This document shows positions 1 to 7,121 of a stretch of 33,454 bases of DNA, piece after piece (within the stretch, counting starts at the first letter, position 1; every line of letters begins with the position of its first letter). Position numbers and translations under genes: made by a program. Origin of the DNA: Mucilaginibacter sp. (GTDB lineage: Bacteria > Bacteroidota > Bacteroidia > Sphingobacteriales > Sphingobacteriaceae); the NCBI RefSeq assembly GCF_025362475.1, contig NZ_JANYGH010000017.1, positions 1-33,454 of the forward strand, read 5' to 3'. The notes under the pieces were generated by a model, which saw nothing but the letters and a program-made list of their open reading frames with translations, did not search any database and was not told where the DNA came from.

Positions 1-81
1 TGATTTAATTAACAAGGCTAAAGCCAAATTGATATAAAAATTTATAGCTATTTTATCTCAAAAACCAAAAAACGACTACTT

Positions 82-480
82 ATGACAATCGTAATTATTA
101 TTGTTTGGCTACTTCTTTGCTTTGGTGTAGCTTCGATGGGAAGCGACAAAACTATTGGTTGGGGAGGTGCGTTTCTTTTAAGTCTGATCCTTTCGCCAGT
201 TATCGGACTAATATTTGTCTTAATCTCAAAGGATCAGCCTATCGAAGCGACACCAACGTCAACAATTTTCAACCTGGAAGACAGGGCAATCCCGATTGAC
301 TTTACCGGAGAGGTAAAAGAGCCTATTGAGTTTTCGCAATCAGCTATAAACAACCAGGTAAAACCAACCTCCAGTATAGATCTTGCCGATCAAATTAAAA
401 AATGGAAAGCGTTGTTAGATTCCGGAGCGATTAACGAGGGTGAATATGAAGCCCAAAAGAGAAAATTGCTTGACTCATGA
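82..480 (+). CDS. Small membrane protein with C-terminal SHOCT domain
   Basis: This 132-residue protein has two predicted membrane segments (about residues 2-18 and 27-48), a polar linker, and a C-terminal SHOCT-like helical hairpin (about 101-131: a Lys-Trp-Lys helix, a Gly-Ala-Ile turn, then an Glu-Tyr-Glu helix). SHOCT modules are short oligomerisation tails on many unrelated bacterial proteins, so the biochemical function is unknown. It runs convergently toward the integrase and shares one bidirectional terminator with it. It lies on the element side of the tRNA-Gln junction, so it is probably cargo of the integrated element. It resembles in layout the superinfection-immunity-like protein at 5896-6261. 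The start follows 81 bases with no clear ribosome binding site. Confidence 0.75.
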   Translation: MTIVIIIVWLLLCFGVASMGSDKTIGWGGAFLLSLILSPVIGLIFVLISKDQPIEATPTSTIFNLEDRAIPIDFTGEVKEPIEFSQSAINNQVKPTSSIDLADQIKKWKALLDSGAINEGEYEAQKRKLLDS

Positions 481-485
481 TATCC

Positions 486-522
486 AAATAAGAAAGCCGG
501 TGATTCGCCGGCTTTCTTATTT
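486..522. terminator. Bidirectional intrinsic terminator
   Basis: A perfect 15-bp inverted repeat (486-500 with 508-522) has a GC-rich core, GCCGG/CCGGC, and a 7-base loop. A-rich and T-rich flanks sit on both sides. It lies between the convergent SHOCT gene and the integrase and overlaps the integrase stop codon by one base, so it can end both transcripts. Confidence 0.9.
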
Positions 523-1778
523 TAGGCGATTAGTTGTTGCACTGGCCTCATCCCAAAGCGCCTTTGCATTTTCATCATTTCCCTGGCCATATACTCCTCT
601 GCAATATGAATGTAAACCATAGTTGTTACAGTGCTTTTATGTCCCAATAGTTTACTGATCACCAACACCGGTACATTATCAATGGCTAACCAGGTAGCGA
701 AAGTGTGTCTGGCCACATGCGACGTTAAGTTTTTTTCAATGCCGGCAATTTCTGCTAAAACCTTCAATCCCCGGTTGTAAACCTGGTCTTCCGGCAGGTC
801 GAAGGTTTCGGCGGTCAGTTCGTCAATAAATTGTTTAGCAATCGGTATTATAGGAATGACGATCGGTTTCGGATTTTTAATTGACTTTTTTACTTTTTGA
901 GGGACAAAAGCTATATGATCATTTTTGATCCAATCTTTATTCCAGCGAGATAGATCTGATATCCGGAGCCCGGTAAAGCAGGCAAACAGAAAAGCACGAC
1001 AATTCCGGCTTTGTTCGAAGGTAAGTTTCTGTTTTAGGGGGTTGTTACCGTAGTAAATATTCAATAATTCATTTAATTCATCCTCTTCTAACCAGGTAGG
1101 ATCATGCTCCGGCTTAGCCACAGTAAACAGTTTATAAAATGGATTAACCATTATCTTATGCCTGAATGCGTAGGAGATATAGGATTTTATGTTTTTATTT
1201 TTTGCCCATACCGAAGATTCAATCATGTGCTCCCCCACATAATTGGCAAATCCCTCCAGCACCACGTTATCAATTCGGTGGATTTCTATATCTGTAAAAT
1301 TTAAATAGCGTTTAAACCATTCTAAAGTCACCTGATGGCTGGCCGCTGTGGAGGCTTTGATCATATCCTTTTTAACAGTGGTTCTTTGTCTATCTTTAAT
1401 ACCCTGCTCCATAAAAGCGCAAAACAGGTGTCCATTTTTATATAAATTAACCTCTCTAAAAATGTCAGATAGCTTAAATGATTGTTCCTGTTTTAAAAAA
1501 TTCATGATAACACTCCAATATTTTGCACGTTCCCGTTCAATCATCGCTGTGTATGTTACCAATTCAGTATCCCCTTTAAAGCGAGCCTCTAAAGATTTCT
1601 TTGCCCAATTAATATTTGCAGCCGGCCACTGGAGAGATTTTAATTTAACCTCACAATGCTCCCCACCGACTATTATCTGCAGATAAAGCGACGCGGATCC
1701 ATCATTTTTAATTCTTTGCTTATTGTACCAAAGTTGCACGGTGCACTCGGACATAGGTATTCCAATAAAAGTTGACAT
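522..1778 (-). CDS. Tyrosine-type site-specific integrase
   Basis: This 418-residue phage/conjugative-transposon-type tyrosine recombinase cuts and rejoins DNA at attachment sites through a covalent 3'-phosphotyrosine. It has an N-terminal arm-DNA-binding domain (about 10-70), a SAM-like core-binding domain (about 105-215) and a catalytic domain (about 225-400). Catalytic residues are visible: Arg272 (TGLRISDL), a Lys near 295, His354-x-x-Arg357 (HVARHTFA), His380 (LLGHKS) and Tyr389 (VYIHI). The set is complete, so the enzyme is probably active. The gene starts 127 bp from the 3' end of tRNA-Gln on the same strand, the classical position for an integrase at the end of an element. An internal Met at codon 9 is an alternative start. 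Confidence 0.95.
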   Translation of the reverse strand: MSTFIGIPMSECTVQLWYNKQRIKNDGSASLYLQIIVGGEHCEVKLKSLQWPAANINWAKKSLEARFKGDTELVTYTAMIERERAKYWSVIMNFLKQEQSFKLSDIFREVNLYKNGHLFCAFMEQGIKDRQRTTVKKDMIKASTAASHQVTLEWFKRYLNFTDIEIHRIDNVVLEGFANYVGEHMIESSVWAKNKNIKSYISYAFRHKIMVNPFYKLFTVAKPEHDPTWLEEDELNELLNIYYGNNPLKQKLTFEQSRNCRAFLFACFTGLRISDLSRWNKDWIKNDHIAFVPQKVKKSIKNPKPIVIPIIPIAKQFIDELTAETFDLPEDQVYNRGLKVLAEIAGIEKNLTSHVARHTFATWLAIDNVPVLVISKLLGHKSTVTTMVYIHIAEEYMAREMMKMQRRFGMRPVQQLIA

Positions 1779-1784
1779 TTTAAA

Positions 1785-1826
1785 TGTTGGAATTATGTTA
1801 GAATGAAAGGAAGCATTCTACCAACA
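1785..1826. repeat. Nested inverted repeats upstream of the integrase
   Basis: An inner perfect inverted repeat, TAGAATG (1799-1805) with CATTCTA (1814-1820), has an 8-base spacer. It is flanked by an outer pair, TGTTGG (1785-1790) with CCAACA (1821-1826). The block lies just upstream of the integrase start and between it and the tRNA. It could be an operator or an integrase/excisionase arm site; the sequence alone does not decide. Confidence 0.5.
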
Positions 1827-1836
1827 CAAGAATTTA

Positions 1837-1872
1837 AAAAAGTGCCCTAATTTGGGTCTGAGGGCACTTTTT
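1837..1872 (-). terminator. Terminator downstream of tRNA-Gln
   Basis: A 12-bp perfect stem (1837-1848 with 1861-1872, core GTGCCCT/AGGGCAC) has a 12-base loop. The run of A at 1836-1841 is a U tract for leftward transcription, so it fits termination of the tRNA transcript before the integrase gene. Confidence 0.85.
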
Positions 1873-1904
1873 ATTTTAGCTTAATTTTTAAATCTATAGC
1901 TAAG

Positions 1905-1928
1905 TTTTCCCACATGGACTCGAACCAC
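1905..1928. other. Probable attachment-site core in tRNA-Gln 3' end
   Basis: The acceptor 3' strand and T loop of tRNA-Gln lie directly beside a tyrosine integrase whose element extends to the left. Tyrosine integrases commonly use this part of tRNA genes as the crossover region and leave the tRNA intact. The second copy of the core is not visible between 1 and 522, so the other junction must lie outside this window. This is inference from position. Confidence 0.4.
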
Positions 1929-1975
1929 GATTGTCTGAACCAGAATCAGAAGTGCTACCATTACACCATAGGAAA
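1905..1975 (-). tRNA. tRNA-Gln (anticodon CTG)
   Basis: The minus strand folds into a complete 71-nt cloverleaf. The acceptor stem is TTTCCTA with TGGGAAA (one G-U pair). The D stem is GTGT/GCAC. The anticodon stem is TCTGA/TCAGA with loop TTCTGGT, giving anticodon CTG (plus-strand 1941-1943). The T arm is CGTGG-TTCGAGT-CCATG. The discriminator is A at 1905 and CCA is not encoded. It reads CAG glutamine codons. Its 3' end faces the integrase gene and is the likely integration target. Confidence 0.93.
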
Positions 1976-2125
1976 ATACATATTAGCAGGATCTGGCATC
2001 CCGTTTCAAATGCAAATATAATACGTAATGCCTTATTTAACAAAAATAGTTTCCATTACCCTTTCCCAATTTATGCCTTTGATGCCTTTCGGGTGCTTAG
2101 CGCTCTGATAAAAACTCAGCTCTCA

Positions 2126-2554
2126 TCACTTATTTGCTTCGGCGTATTTTTTAAAGTTATCAAGAATTGCCTGCCATCCTCCCCGTTGCATTTCTATGGG
2201 ATTGGTGGTTTCGGGCTCAAATGACTCTACTACCCGGGTTGCATTATCCTGGCTAATAAAATCAATTTTCACTTTCCGGTCATCATCCATTGTGTATTCA
2301 ATCAGGCTGTATTCCTTTACGTTAGTATAAACGCCTCCAAAATCAAAACTGAAACTACCATCTTTGGCAGCCATGGTGGTTTTAAATTTACCATCCTTGC
2401 GCAGGTCGTTTTCGGCATAAGGAGCATGCCAATCGTCAGATGCGTTACACCATTTGGTAATGTGTTCTGGTTTTGCCCAAAATTCCCAAACTTTTTCAAC
2501 AGGAGCGTTTACTATGCACTCCACTGTGATGGCTGTTTTATTTAACGTTTCCAT
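2126..2554 (-). CDS. SRPBCC / AHSA1-family protein
   Basis: This 142-residue protein belongs to the START/SRPBCC fold (activator of Hsp90 ATPase homologue 1-like). Typical family features are the N-terminal strand followed by APVEKVWEFWAKPEHITKW, the central beta sheet with FDFGGVYTNV, and the C-terminal long helix GGWQAILDNFKKY. Members bind hydrophobic ligands in a deep cavity, and many stand-alone bacterial members have no known ligand. The length is normal for the family. It is transcribed alone on the minus strand, and the following gene in that direction is the tRNA. I saw no convincing promoter box. Confidence 0.9.
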   Translation of the reverse strand: METLNKTAITVECIVNAPVEKVWEFWAKPEHITKWCNASDDWHAPYAENDLRKDGKFKTTMAAKDGSFSFDFGGVYTNVKEYSLIEYTMDDDRKVKIDFISQDNATRVVESFEPETTNPIEMQRGGWQAILDNFKKYAEANK

Positions 2555-2674
2555 TTTTCAATTTATTAAGATGATTTTCTTTTTGATAAAATTATGGCAT
2601 TTTTTCAAAGTATTAAAGTGCAAATGCGACATTTATGGGGTGTAAATTACCATGGGGAAAAACACATAAACATC

Positions 2675-2730
2675 CGTTATTGCGAGGTACGAAGTGATCT
2701 CTACATAGGCAGATCAGCTTCAAAAATTCA
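2675..2730. repeat. Decayed half-copy of palindromic repeat family A
   Basis: The 26 bases from 2675 match the left arm of the full family-A element at 18765-18875 with four differences (shared core ATTGCGAGG, then ACGAAG and ATCTCTAC). The similarity fades into the interior (GCAGATC, then a short ATTCAA). No right arm is present, so this is a degenerate remnant between the SRPBCC gene and dps. Confidence 0.75.
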
Positions 2731-2746
2731 ACTTATTAGCAACAAA

Positions 2747-2774
2747 AAAGCCGCCTGTAAAAACAAGCGGCTTT
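2747..2774 (-). terminator. Terminator of dps
   Basis: AAAGCCGC (2747-2754) pairs with GCGGCTTT (2767-2774). The A run to its left (2744-2749) is a U tract for leftward transcription. It sits 21 bp past the dps stop codon. Confidence 0.85.
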
Positions 2775-2795
2775 CTATTTATGAGCGGGTACTCC

Positions 2796-3275
2796 TTAAT
2801 CCTCGTTTACAAACGAGCGCAGCATCCAGGTATTTTTTTCGTTAAACTGCATAAAGCGGTTCACCATATCGTTGGTGCCATCGTCACCTGCTTCGGCGGT
2901 AATGTCTAATATTTCTCTTTCTTTAGCAATTAAAGCAGCCAGGTCTTCAATAATGGCTTTCACCATCAAGGTGTCTTTTAAACCTATGGTTTGTATTTCT
3001 TTAATCTGTGATGTGGTAATATAATCTTTAAAAGTACTATAGGGAGGCTTACCTAATGACAGGATCCTTTCGGCCAGCTCATCAATAGTTAGTAAAGCCG
3101 CGGTGTACAGTTCCTCAAACTTTATGTGCAGAGTAAAAAAGCTTGGGCCCTTTACATTCCAATGGCAACCGCGCAGTTTTTGATAGTGAATATGGTAGTT
3201 AGCCAACAGATCATTAAGATGGTCAACAACGGGTTTTACTTTTACTTCTTCTAAGCTTATTTCTTCAGCATTCAT
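2796..3275 (-). CDS. dps: Dps-family DNA-protection ferritin
   Basis: This 159-residue Dps protein forms a 12-subunit cage that oxidises ferrous iron with hydrogen peroxide and stores it, protecting DNA in starvation and oxidative stress. The inter-subunit ferroxidase ligands are present with the same spacing as in E. coli Dps (H51, H63, D67, D78, E82): here His38 (CHWNVKG), His50, Glu54, Asp65 and Glu69 (DELAERI). Glu replaces Asp at the third position, a common variant. The acidic N-terminal 15 residues lack the Lys-rich tail that binds DNA in E. coli Dps, so protection may act mainly through iron removal. It is a single gene with its own terminator. Confidence 0.95.
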   Translation of the reverse strand: MNAEEISLEEVKVKPVVDHLNDLLANYHIHYQKLRGCHWNVKGPSFFTLHIKFEELYTAALLTIDELAERILSLGKPPYSTFKDYITTSQIKEIQTIGLKDTLMVKAIIEDLAALIAKEREILDITAEAGDDGTNDMVNRFMQFNEKNTWMLRSFVNED

Positions 3276-3369
3276 ATTAATAGTGATTTAGTTTTTTAAC
3301 ACAGGCGTGGTAGCATTGTTTGGTAAAATTAAACAGTTTTGAATATAATAAATCATATTTGTAAACTTT

Positions 3370-4134
3370 ATGACAAAGCTGCTACCATTCATACAACATC
3401 AATGTAAACACCCCATCTGGCGTATGGAAATTGATGAAATAAGCAACATTATATTCCTTGAAGTACGAAGCGGCGAGGATAAAAAAGTAAGTTTCACCTC
3501 AATAGATCTGGGCGATGGAAGCATCCACTTTACAGAGCTTAGCACGCCAGAACGCTGGCTCACCGGTATCGAGGCTGCTTACAATGGCGTGCTGCTCACA
3601 CACAATTACCAGTCAGAAAAAGGCCCTGTACATAAAGGACTGGTCAGCATTGATGGGGTTAGCGGGCAAACACTTTGGAGTAATTACACTTTGGCCTTTG
3701 ATCACCTCTCGGTAAACGGACCAGTAGTTTACAACGCACAAATTCAGCCTAAGAAATTATTATTGGCTGATATAAAAACCGGATCAACATTAAGGGCTTA
3801 TCAACCCGTTATTGATACACAATTGGATAACCATATTGTAAGCGCCCAATTACTGCCTGCTTCGTTTTTAAAACACATTGCTTTGCCTGCAGAGCCTTAC
3901 GGAAATACCGTGCACTACATGGAGCACAATAATTATAGAATTGTATCTTTGCACACATTTTTGGATGAACAACTGGAGCAGCATCTTTATATTTATAATG
4001 ATGAAGATGTTATTGTTTATCACGATTTGTTGCAAACCAATATACAAAAATTGCAGCCCGAGGCGTTTGTATTGAATAAGAATAAACTGATCTACCTCAA
4101 AAACAGATCGGAATTAATTGTTTTAAATTTATAA
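3370..4134 (+). CDS. DUF4905-like protein
   Basis: This 254-residue protein has no signal peptide or membrane segment. It is built of repeated beta strands resembling a partial beta-propeller (for example LEVRSGEDKKVSFTSIDL, GLVSIDGVSGQTLW, KKLLLADIKTGSTL), where a quantity is compared with 'on-screen' strand-turn-strand units. I recognise it as like the Bacteroidota family DUF4905, whose function is unknown. It lies 21 bp upstream of the LysM protein gene on the same strand, so the two and uridine kinase probably form one operon. A 7-of-8 match to the -7 box (CATATTTG, 3354-3361) lies just before the start, too close for a normal leader. Confidence 0.7.
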   Translation: MTKLLPFIQHQCKHPIWRMEIDEISNIIFLEVRSGEDKKVSFTSIDLGDGSIHFTELSTPERWLTGIEAAYNGVLLTHNYQSEKGPVHKGLVSIDGVSGQTLWSNYTLAFDHLSVNGPVVYNAQIQPKKLLLADIKTGSTLRAYQPVIDTQLDNHIVSAQLLPASFLKHIALPAEPYGNTVHYMEHNNYRIVSLHTFLDEQLEQHLYIYNDEDVIVYHDLLQTNIQKLQPEAFVLNKNKLIYLKNRSELIVLNL

Positions 4135-4155
4135 AATACTGTATTATAACATATT

Positions 4156-5190
4156 ATGAAATTAAAGATCCTTTTATCGATCGCTCCCCTACTCACATTT
4201 TCTTTATCCGTTTTAGCAAATACCGCCGTTGATTCTGTAGGCGTTGAAAACCTTAACGGCAAAAAAATCATCCTTCACAAACTTGATCCAAAAGACAATT
4301 ATTACTCCATAGGCAGACGCTATAACGTAAGCCCAAAAACTATTATACAGTTTAACAATAATGCCACGCTAAAAATCGGCGGCACTATTAAAGTACCTAC
4401 CGAGCGACCATTTGTTGAAACAACCGCACAAACACCGGCTCCTGTACAACAAACTAAGCCAGTCATTCAAACTCCTGTTGTGCAACAAAAAACACAGGTA
4501 CAACAACCTGTTGCCAAACCACAGGTGCAAGCCCCGGTAACACAACAACCTGTTACCCAACAAGCATCACCTGTTGTGCAGCAACCCGTAAGCAATGCCC
4601 CAAAAACCGCTGCACCTGTCCCTCAGCAAGCTGCTGATACTAATATGGATAACGTTCAACAGTACAAAGTATCTGCAGGCGAAACGTTAACATCAATAGC
4701 TAAGCGCTTTAATACTTCAGTTGACGACATCAAGACCCTTAATAACCAGACTACTGACGATCTTAAACCCAACCAGGTCATTAAAGTACGTACCGGTTTG
4801 CCTCCGGAAGACAGAACCGTGGCCAAACAGGACGCGTTGAAAACAGATTCATCAACCATGGCAATTGACAGTGCCGATGCCAAGTTTAAGGCCAACCGTT
4901 TTGGATTGTATGAAAAAAACGAAAAGGGTGTAGCTACCTGGATTGATGACACCAGCCTTGATCCTAAAAAAGAATTGGTTTTACACCGTACCGCCCCTAT
5001 TGGTACCGTTATTAAGATCACCAACCCAATGAATAACCACACCACCTATGCCAAAGTTGTTGGCAGATTTACGGATAGCGAAGCTACCAAGAACGTGCTT
5101 ATTGTAATGACCAAGAACACCGCCGATGCTTTGGGTGCTTTGGATAAACGTATTAATGTAAATATCAGCTACGGCAGCCCGAATGAATAA
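4156..5190 (+). CDS. Secreted LysM protein with RlpA-like C-terminal domain
   Basis: This 344-residue exported protein acts on or binds peptidoglycan. In order: signal peptide (1-21, ending SVLA), LysM 1 (about 38-82), a Gln/Pro/Val-rich flexible linker (about 88-165), LysM 2 (about 168-212) and a C-terminal double-psi beta-barrel-like domain related to RlpA (about 245-344, with LHRTAPIGTVIKITNPMNN and YAKVVGRFTD). LysM modules bind N-acetylglucosamine in the glycan strand. RlpA in Pseudomonas cleaves naked glycan, but related Bacteroidota proteins have not all been shown to be enzymes, so catalysis is uncertain. Its stop codon lies inside the uridine kinase start (8-base overlap). Confidence 0.88.
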   Translation: MKLKILLSIAPLLTFSLSVLANTAVDSVGVENLNGKKIILHKLDPKDNYYSIGRRYNVSPKTIIQFNNNATLKIGGTIKVPTERPFVETTAQTPAPVQQTKPVIQTPVVQQKTQVQQPVAKPQVQAPVTQQPVTQQASPVVQQPVSNAPKTAAPVPQQAADTNMDNVQQYKVSAGETLTSIAKRFNTSVDDIKTLNNQTTDDLKPNQVIKVRTGLPPEDRTVAKQDALKTDSSTMAIDSADAKFKANRFGLYEKNEKGVATWIDDTSLDPKKELVLHRTAPIGTVIKITNPMNNHTTYAKVVGRFTDSEATKNVLIVMTKNTADALGALDKRINVNISYGSPNE

Positions 5191-5815
5191 ACCTTATATT
5201 GTTGGAATTGCCGGTGGAAGTGGCTCTGGTAAAACCTTTTTTTTGAAATGTTTCCTGGAGCATTTTACGCCGGATGAGGTGTGCCTGGTATCACAGGACG
5301 ATTATTATATTCCTGTGGCCCATAAAATGACCAAAGAGGAAAACAAACTGTACAACTTTGATTTACCTGATACCATTGACCATCAGCACTTTCAGGAAGA
5401 TATCAGCAAATTATTAAATAAGGAAACCATTCTTAAGCACGAGTATACTTTCAATAATCCTGATGCTATTCCCAAAGTGCTTGAAATTAAGCCTGCTCCA
5501 ATTTTAATAGTAGAAGGCTTGTTCATCCTGCATTTTAAAGATATCGCCCAACTATTGGATATGAAGGTGTTTATTGAAGCAGATGAAGATATAGCGCTAC
5601 AACGCCGCCTTAAACGTGATTTGATTGAACGAGGTTACTCGCACGATGACGTGATGTATAAATGGCTTAACCATGTAGTGCCCGCATATAAAGAATACCT
5701 GTTGCCTTACAAAAACGAATGCCACCCGATTATTACTAATAATAAGCACGTGGCTGATGATATTATGGCTGTAACAGAGGAAATCTCTGCAAACTTGAGA
5801 GCAAGGTTATTTTGA
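5183..5815 (+). CDS. udk: Uridine kinase
   Basis: This 210-residue kinase of the P-loop nucleoside-kinase family phosphorylates uridine and cytidine to UMP and CMP in pyrimidine salvage, in the cytosol. It has a Walker A motif at about 11-18 (GGSGSGKT), the substrate segment SQDDYYIP with NFDLPDTIDH, the Walker B-like ILIVEGLFIL and the lid region RRLKRDLIERGYS. The length is normal. It overlaps the LysM gene by 8 bases, which suggests translational coupling. A hairpin follows the stop codon. Confidence 0.92.
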   Translation: MNKPYIVGIAGGSGSGKTFFLKCFLEHFTPDEVCLVSQDDYYIPVAHKMTKEENKLYNFDLPDTIDHQHFQEDISKLLNKETILKHEYTFNNPDAIPKVLEIKPAPILIVEGLFILHFKDIAQLLDMKVFIEADEDIALQRRLKRDLIERGYSHDDVMYKWLNHVVPAYKEYLLPYKNECHPIITNNKHVADDIMAVTEEISANLRARLF

Positions 5816-5829
5816 TTTGAAGATTTAGT

Positions 5830-5881
5830 CATTTGAAGATTTGAAAATGCTTTTCCGTTTTAATTTTCAAATCTTCAGATG
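5830..5881. terminator. Bidirectional hairpin between convergent genes
   Basis: A 19-bp stem (5830-5848 with 5863-5881, one G-U pair) is AT-rich, built of the words TTTGAAGAT and TTTGAAAAT. It lies between udk and the convergent membrane protein gene and probably stops both. The same words recur in other intergenic stretches of this window (22671, 25350, 33219). Confidence 0.6.
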
Positions 5882-5895
5882 GCATTTATTTCATA

Positions 5896-6261
5896 TTAGC
5901 TACCTATAATTTTCCTGGTTTGGTCGTAGTAATCGTCTTTGGTAATTACGCCGGCATTGAACAGGTCTTGGAGCTTTACCAGTTCGGCTTCTATTTTAGG
6001 GCAGCAATCAGATGTGCCTAACCTATACATTTTCAAGGGATCTTTCGCCGTTTTAAGTCCCCATATTAAGGAAACTACCCAACCTATGATTGTCCATCCT
6101 AAAAAAATATTAAGTAACAATACGGATTTGTAATTGCATTTTTCGCAAGCTAATATTGATGGCAGGAAATATATTGGTGTTGCAATTACTAAAAATATAA
6201 AAAGCAGTATCAATTCGGGATAACCTATCATATAAATTAAACTAAGGGACTTATTATGCAA
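5896..6261 (-). CDS. Superinfection-immunity-like membrane protein with SHOCT-like tail
   Basis: This 121-residue protein has two membrane segments (about 15-38 and 46-68) with the signature YFLPSILA...NIFLGWTIIGWVVSLIWGL. This matches the superinfection immunity family named after T4 Imm, which blocks phage DNA entry. In bacteria most members are of unknown role, so a defence function is only inferred. Residues 89-120 form a SHOCT-like helical hairpin (LFNAGVITKDDYY). A Cys pair (CEKC, 39-42) sits in the loop. The first Met gives a 10-residue extension; Met11 (6231) is an equally good start. Confidence 0.75.
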   Translation of the reverse strand: MHNKSLSLIYMIGYPELILLFIFLVIATPIYFLPSILACEKCNYKSVLLLNIFLGWTIIGWVVSLIWGLKTAKDPLKMYRLGTSDCCPKIEAELVKLQDLFNAGVITKDDYYDQTRKIIGS

Positions 6262-6319
6262 TATAACAATTTAATGACAATTGTGTTGTGAAATAAACAA
6301 TTATCATTAAATTTTTACA

Positions 6320-6976
6320 TTAGAGAATAATTTCCGGTATCTCACCCTCTACTATAAGCTTGCCGGCTGTCGCCGATTTTATTTCTTCAATAGTTACTCC
6401 AGGCGCACGTTCCAGCAGTTTGAATCCTCCCTCGGGCAATACGTCAAAAACTCCCAGCTCGGTTACAATCTTTTTAACACAATGAACACCTGTTAAAGGC
6501 AAACTGCATTGGGGCAATAGTTTTGATTCGCCCGCCTTGTTGACATGCTGCATGGCTACGATTATATTTTCTGCCGATGCTACCAGGTCCATAGCGCCAC
6601 CCATCCCTTTTACCATTTTACCGGGAATCTTCCAGTTGGCGATATCACCATTTTCGGATACCTCCATGGCGCCCAGGATGGTTAAGTTAACTTTCCTGGC
6701 CCTGATCATCCCAAAGCTCATAGCCGAATCAAAAGTAGCTGAACCGGGCAACATGGTAATGGTTTGCTTACCGGCGTTTATTAAATCCGCGTCTTCCTCA
6801 CCCTCAAACGGAAACGGCCCCATCCCAAGCAAGCCATTTTCTGACTGTAATACCACATCCATAGTTTCTGGAATATAATTGGCCACCAGTGTAGGAATGC
6901 CAATACCGAGGTTAACATAGTAGCCGTCTTTAATTTCTTTAGCAATACGTTTTGCTATTCCTTGCTTGTCTAACAT
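6320..6976 (-). CDS. scoB: 3-oxoacid CoA-transferase subunit B
   Basis: This is the beta subunit of succinyl-CoA:3-ketoacid CoA-transferase, which moves CoA between succinyl-CoA and acetoacetate. It has NLGIGIPTLVANY, the catalytic Glu in SENGLLGMGPFP (Glu46 in this numbering) and GGAMDL. The open frame extends 14 codons upstream to 7018, but those codons read into a palindromic repeat (7001-7084). The family N-terminus begins at MLDKQGIAKRIA, so I place the start at 6976 (218 residues). It lies downstream of scoA on the same strand with about 145 bp between them, unusually far apart for these two genes because of the repeat. Confidence 0.93.
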   Translation of the reverse strand: MLDKQGIAKRIAKEIKDGYYVNLGIGIPTLVANYIPETMDVVLQSENGLLGMGPFPFEGEEDADLINAGKQTITMLPGSATFDSAMSFGMIRARKVNLTILGAMEVSENGDIANWKIPGKMVKGMGGAMDLVASAENIIVAMQHVNKAGESKLLPQCSLPLTGVHCVKKIVTELGVFDVLPEGGFKLLERAPGVTIEEIKSATAGKLIVEGEIPEIIL

Positions 6977-7000
6977 CTGTTCAATTTGATAGTTAAAACA

Positions 7001-7084
7001 CTTTGTCATTCTGAGCATCGCGAAGAATCTAATATGCGAAATATAGGTCGGCGAGCAGATCCTTCGTTCCTCAGGATGACAAAG
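7001..7084. repeat. Palindromic repeat family B, copy 1
   Basis: Imperfect terminal inverted arms face each other: CTTTGTCATTCTGAG at 7001-7015 and CTCAGGATGACAAAG at 7070-7084, continuing inward as CGAAGAATCT and AGATCCTTCG. The interior differs from copies 2 and 3. The element separates scoA from scoB and supplies the false upstream start of scoB. Confidence 0.85.
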
Positions 7085-7121
7085 CGGTGAAATAATCCTT
7101 GGTCTTTTACACTTAAAGTAC

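Noticed and set aside
1931..2224. 97-codon open frame over tRNA-Gln
   Set aside because: It overlaps the tRNA gene and the SRPBCC coding end in antisense and has no sign of a real protein.
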